From assembly GCF_025175675.1 (NCBI RefSeq), contig NZ_JANIOA010000005.1, positions 62,001 through 126,000 of the forward strand: a stretch of DNA of 64,000 nt, read 5' to 3'. A program made the position numbers and the translations under genes. The first letter of the stretch is position 1; the number at the start of each line of letters is the position of its first letter. Source of the DNA: Sedimenticola hydrogenitrophicus. GTDB lineage: Bacteria; Pseudomonadota; Gammaproteobacteria; Chromatiales; Chromatiaceae. The notes under the pieces are model-generated. The model searched no databases. It was given only the letters and a program-made list of their open reading frames with translations, and was not told the origin of the DNA. Positions 62,074 through 64,000 of this stretch are shown here, one piece after another.

Positions 62074-62438
62074 CACCGGGGGGCGAGTATCAGCAGCCAG
62101 ATGACGAGGGCCATCGCAATGGCCAGGAACACCGCGGCCGAGCCGACATCCTTGGCCCGACCGGAGAGTTCATGGTGTTCGTTGCCGACACGGTCGACTA
62201 CCGCCTCGATGGCGGAGTTGAGCAGTTCCACCAGCGGAACCAGCAGCAGACTGCCCGCCAGCAGTGCCCGCTCCACCCCCGTCTGCCCCAGATAGAGGGC
62301 CAGCGGCAGCAGCGGAACCAACCCCAACAGCTCCTGCCGGAAGGCGGCCTCGTGCCGCCAGCAGGCGCGGAATCCGGCCAGGGAGTAGCCGCCGGCATTG
62401 ATGATACGACGCAGCCCGGTGGCCTTCTGTTCCGCCAC
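62070..62438 (-). CDS. dgkA: Diacylglycerol kinase
   Basis: 122-aa trimeric inner-membrane kinase that phosphorylates diacylglycerol. Motifs: RIINAGGYSLAGFRACWRHE near the start, EAAFRQE near 30, and VELLNSAIEAVVDRVGNEHHELSGRAKD near 69 (in part, with the catalytic Glu). Three membrane helices. A GTG start directly follows the gcvPB stop codon (TAGGTG), so translation is probably coupled. The stop overlaps the edge of repeat copy 5. Confidence 0.96.
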   Translation of the reverse strand: MAEQKATGLRRIINAGGYSLAGFRACWRHEAAFRQELLGLVPLLPLALYLGQTGVERALLAGSLLLVPLVELLNSAIEAVVDRVGNEHHELSGRAKDVGSAAVFLAIAMALVIWLLILAPRW

Positions 62439-63896
62439 CTAGCCGGCGTCCCGCTGGCGCCAGGCCAGATCCAGCTCGCGCGCCGCCTTCACGTCATCCA
62501 GCCGTTTCACCGGCAGGGTATGGGGCGCACCCTTCACCAGTCCCGGGTCTTGCGTCGCCTCCTCCAGGATGCGGCCCATAGCGTCGATGAAACCATCCAG
62601 CGTCGCCATATCCTCGGTCTCGGTCGGCTCGATCAGCAGGCACTCCGGCACCAGCAGCGGAAAATAGGTGGTGGGGGCGTGGAAGCCGTAGTCCAGCAGC
62701 CGCTTGGCGAAGTCCATGGTGTTCACCCCAAGCTCCTTGGCCTGCTTTTTCAGGGTGATGATGAACTCGTGGGTGGCGCGCCGCTGCGGATAGGCGGCCT
62801 GGAAACCGAGCGCCTGCAGCCGCTTGAGCATGTAGTTGGCATTCAGGGTGGAGAACTCGGCCACCCGCGGCATCCCTTCACGGCCCAGCAGGCGGGCATA
62901 GATATAGGCGCGCAACAGCACCCCGGCGTTACCGGCAAAGGCGGTCAGGCGGCCGATGCTCTCGGGGCACTCCCGCTCGGTGAGCCAGCGGTATTCATCC
63001 CCCTCCCGGGTCACCATGGGTACCGGCAGGTAGGGGACCAGGCGTTCGCTCACCCCGACCGGACCGGCCCCCGGACCGCCGCCGCCGTGGGGGGTGGAGA
63101 AGGTCTTGTGCAGGTTCATGTGGATCACGTCGAAGCCCATGGTCCCGGGGCGCACCTTGCCGAGGATGGCGTTCAGGTTGGCGCCGTCATAGTAGAGCAG
63201 CCCGCCCGCCTGGTGCACGGTCTTGGCGATCGCCTCGATGTTGCGATCGAACACCCCGAGGGTGGAGGGGTTGGTCAGCATGATGCCGGCTGTGTGCGGC
63301 CCCACCACCGCCTTCAGCGCCTCCAGGTCCACATCGCCGTCCGGGCCGGTGGGGATCTCCCGCACCTGGTAACCACACATCACCGCCGAGGCGGGATTGG
63401 TGCCGTGGGCCGCGTCCGGCACCAGGATTTCACACCGCGCGCTGTCGCCCCGAGCCTCGTGATAGGCGCGGATCATGGCGACCCCGGCAAATTCGCCCTG
63501 GGCACCCGCCGCCGGACTGAGTGACACCGCCCGCATGCCGGTCACCTCGCGCAGCATCTCCTGCAGCTCGTAGAGGCAGGCCATGAAGCCCTGGCTGTGG
63601 CTCTCCGGTGCCTCGGGATGGCGCGACAACAGGCCCGGCAGGCTGGCCAGGCTGTTGCAGGCGCGCGGGTTGTATTTCATGGTGCAGGAACCCAGGGGAT
63701 AGAATTGGGTATCGATGGAGAAGTTCTTGCGCGACAGGCGGGTGTAGTGGCGCACCGCCTGCATCTCGGAGACCTCCGGCAGGGCCGCCGACCGCCGGCG
63801 CCGGAACTGTGCCGGAATAGAGCTGATATCCGCCTTGTCGAGCGGGGACTGGGCCGGGGCATAGCGACCGGCCTTGGATTGTTCAAAGATCAACAT
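62439..63896 (-). CDS. gcvPB: Glycine dehydrogenase (decarboxylating) subunit 2
   Basis: The PLP-carrying half of a two-subunit P-protein of the glycine cleavage system, 485 aa. It begins with the [13 protein letters not shown] and [13 protein letters not shown] blocks and has [13 protein letters not shown] near 190; the PLP lysine lies in [17 protein letters not shown] near 264. Split gcvPA/gcvPB genes are common in this kind of proteobacterium. The frame upstream is not the usual gcvPA end (see the partial feature at 63915). The protein depends on lipoylated GcvH, linking it to lipA/lipB here. Confidence 0.97.
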   Translation of the reverse strand: MLIFEQSKAGRYAPAQSPLDKADISSIPAQFRRRRSAALPEVSEMQAVRHYTRLSRKNFSIDTQFYPLGSCTMKYNPRACNSLASLPGLLSRHPEAPESHSQGFMACLYELQEMLREVTGMRAVSLSPAAGAQGEFAGVAMIRAYHEARGDSARCEILVPDAAHGTNPASAVMCGYQVREIPTGPDGDVDLEALKAVVGPHTAGIMLTNPSTLGVFDRNIEAIAKTVHQAGGLLYYDGANLNAILGKVRPGTMGFDVIHMNLHKTFSTPHGGGGPGAGPVGVSERLVPYLPVPMVTREGDEYRWLTERECPESIGRLTAFAGNAGVLLRAYIYARLLGREGMPRVAEFSTLNANYMLKRLQALGFQAAYPQRRATHEFIITLKKQAKELGVNTMDFAKRLLDYGFHAPTTYFPLLVPECLLIEPTETEDMATLDGFIDAMGRILEEATQDPGLVKGAPHTLPVKRLDDVKAARELDLAWRQRDAG

Positions 63897-63914
63897 GCTG
63901 ACAAATTCTCCCGA

Positions 63915-64000
63915 TTACTCTTTCGGCACCAGACCACAGGTGACACCACCCTGCAGCTGGATCACCCGGGCCAATTTTTCCGCGTAGGCGGCAATCTCCT
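63915..64000 (-). CDS. Partial: C-terminal end of an unidentified gene
   Basis: On the minus strand an open frame enters from the right edge and stops at 63915 (TAA), 18 bp before gcvPB. The visible 27 residues end QGGVTCGLVPKE and include EIAAYAEKLARVIQLQ. This is not recognisable as the gcvPA C-terminus, which I would expect here, so another small gene may lie between gcvPA and gcvPB. Confidence 0.5.
   Translation of the reverse strand, partial: EIAAYAEKLARVIQLQGGVTCGLVPKE

Overview
The window is 64 kb of GC-rich, densely coded bacterial chromosome. Gene content and order are those of a gammaproteobacterium: rlpA next to what looks like an mltB end, dacA-dat-ybeD-lipB-lipA, aroQ-accB-accC-prmA-(zinc-ribbon protein)-dusB-fis-purH-purD, amgK divergent from lptD-surA-pdxA, and apaG/apaH. 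DsrC-like and DsrE-like proteins, a divergent LpxA, GnnA/GnnB-like genes and many short palindromic repeats fit an environmental, possibly sulfur-oxidising, Chromatiales-type lineage. That placement is inference from gene content. I saw no rRNA, tRNA, CRISPR array, prophage or complete insertion sequence.

Layout. 0-6.5 kb: cell-wall genes (rlpA, dacA, dat) running into lipoate synthesis (lipB, lipA) and an ElyC-like protein. 6.9-11.7 kb: murI and fxsA on the minus strand, then cutA, a DsbD with a doubled N-terminal domain, and a TlpA-like lipoprotein. 11.9-21.6 kb: aroQ, accBC, prmA, dusB-fis and purH, with a divergent lpxA paralogue between purH and purD. 21.6-29.7 kb: amgK, lptD-surA-pdxA, then a cysteine-less DsrC-like gene divergent from cysB. 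30-40.5 kb: an acidic protein of unknown function, a GnnA/GnnB-like amino-sugar pair, a small membrane protein, an ankyrin protein, apaG-yjdF-apaH, folA, ornithine cyclodeaminase facing arginase, thyA and lgt. 41-54 kb: an XRE regulator, rlmI, a PadR-controlled RND efflux pair, an MFS transporter, a P-loop ATPase next to metA, and a DUF255 protein. 54.3-56.7 kb: an ECF sigma factor, an anti-sigma protein with a periplasmic DsrE-like domain, a secreted DsrE-like protein, and a decayed dehydrogenase E1 gene. 57-64 kb, mostly minus strand: LysE-type exporter, moaE, moaD-moeA, moaB, adenosine kinase, dgkA and gcvPB.

Most genes serve core functions: envelope building (LptD, SurA, Lgt, AmgK, DacA, RlpA, LpxA), cofactors (lipoate, pyridoxal phosphate, molybdopterin, folate/thymidylate), purine and fatty-acid precursors, and disulfide handling in the periplasm. 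The accessory interest lies in the repeats and in a few small modules. At least ten palindromic repeats belonging to several families sit in the gaps between genes. Two families with different outer arms share one hairpin core whose stem changes on both sides, so pairing is kept.

The strongest candidate for an undescribed system is the sigma / anti-sigma-DsrE / DsrE cluster at 54.3-56.2 kb, where the putative sensor domain of the membrane anti-sigma protein is a visible homologue of the secreted protein encoded next to it. Also notable are the cysteine-less DsrC-like gene opposite cysB and the GnnA/GnnB-like pair combined with an lpxA paralogue, which together suggest lipid A carrying a 3-amino sugar.
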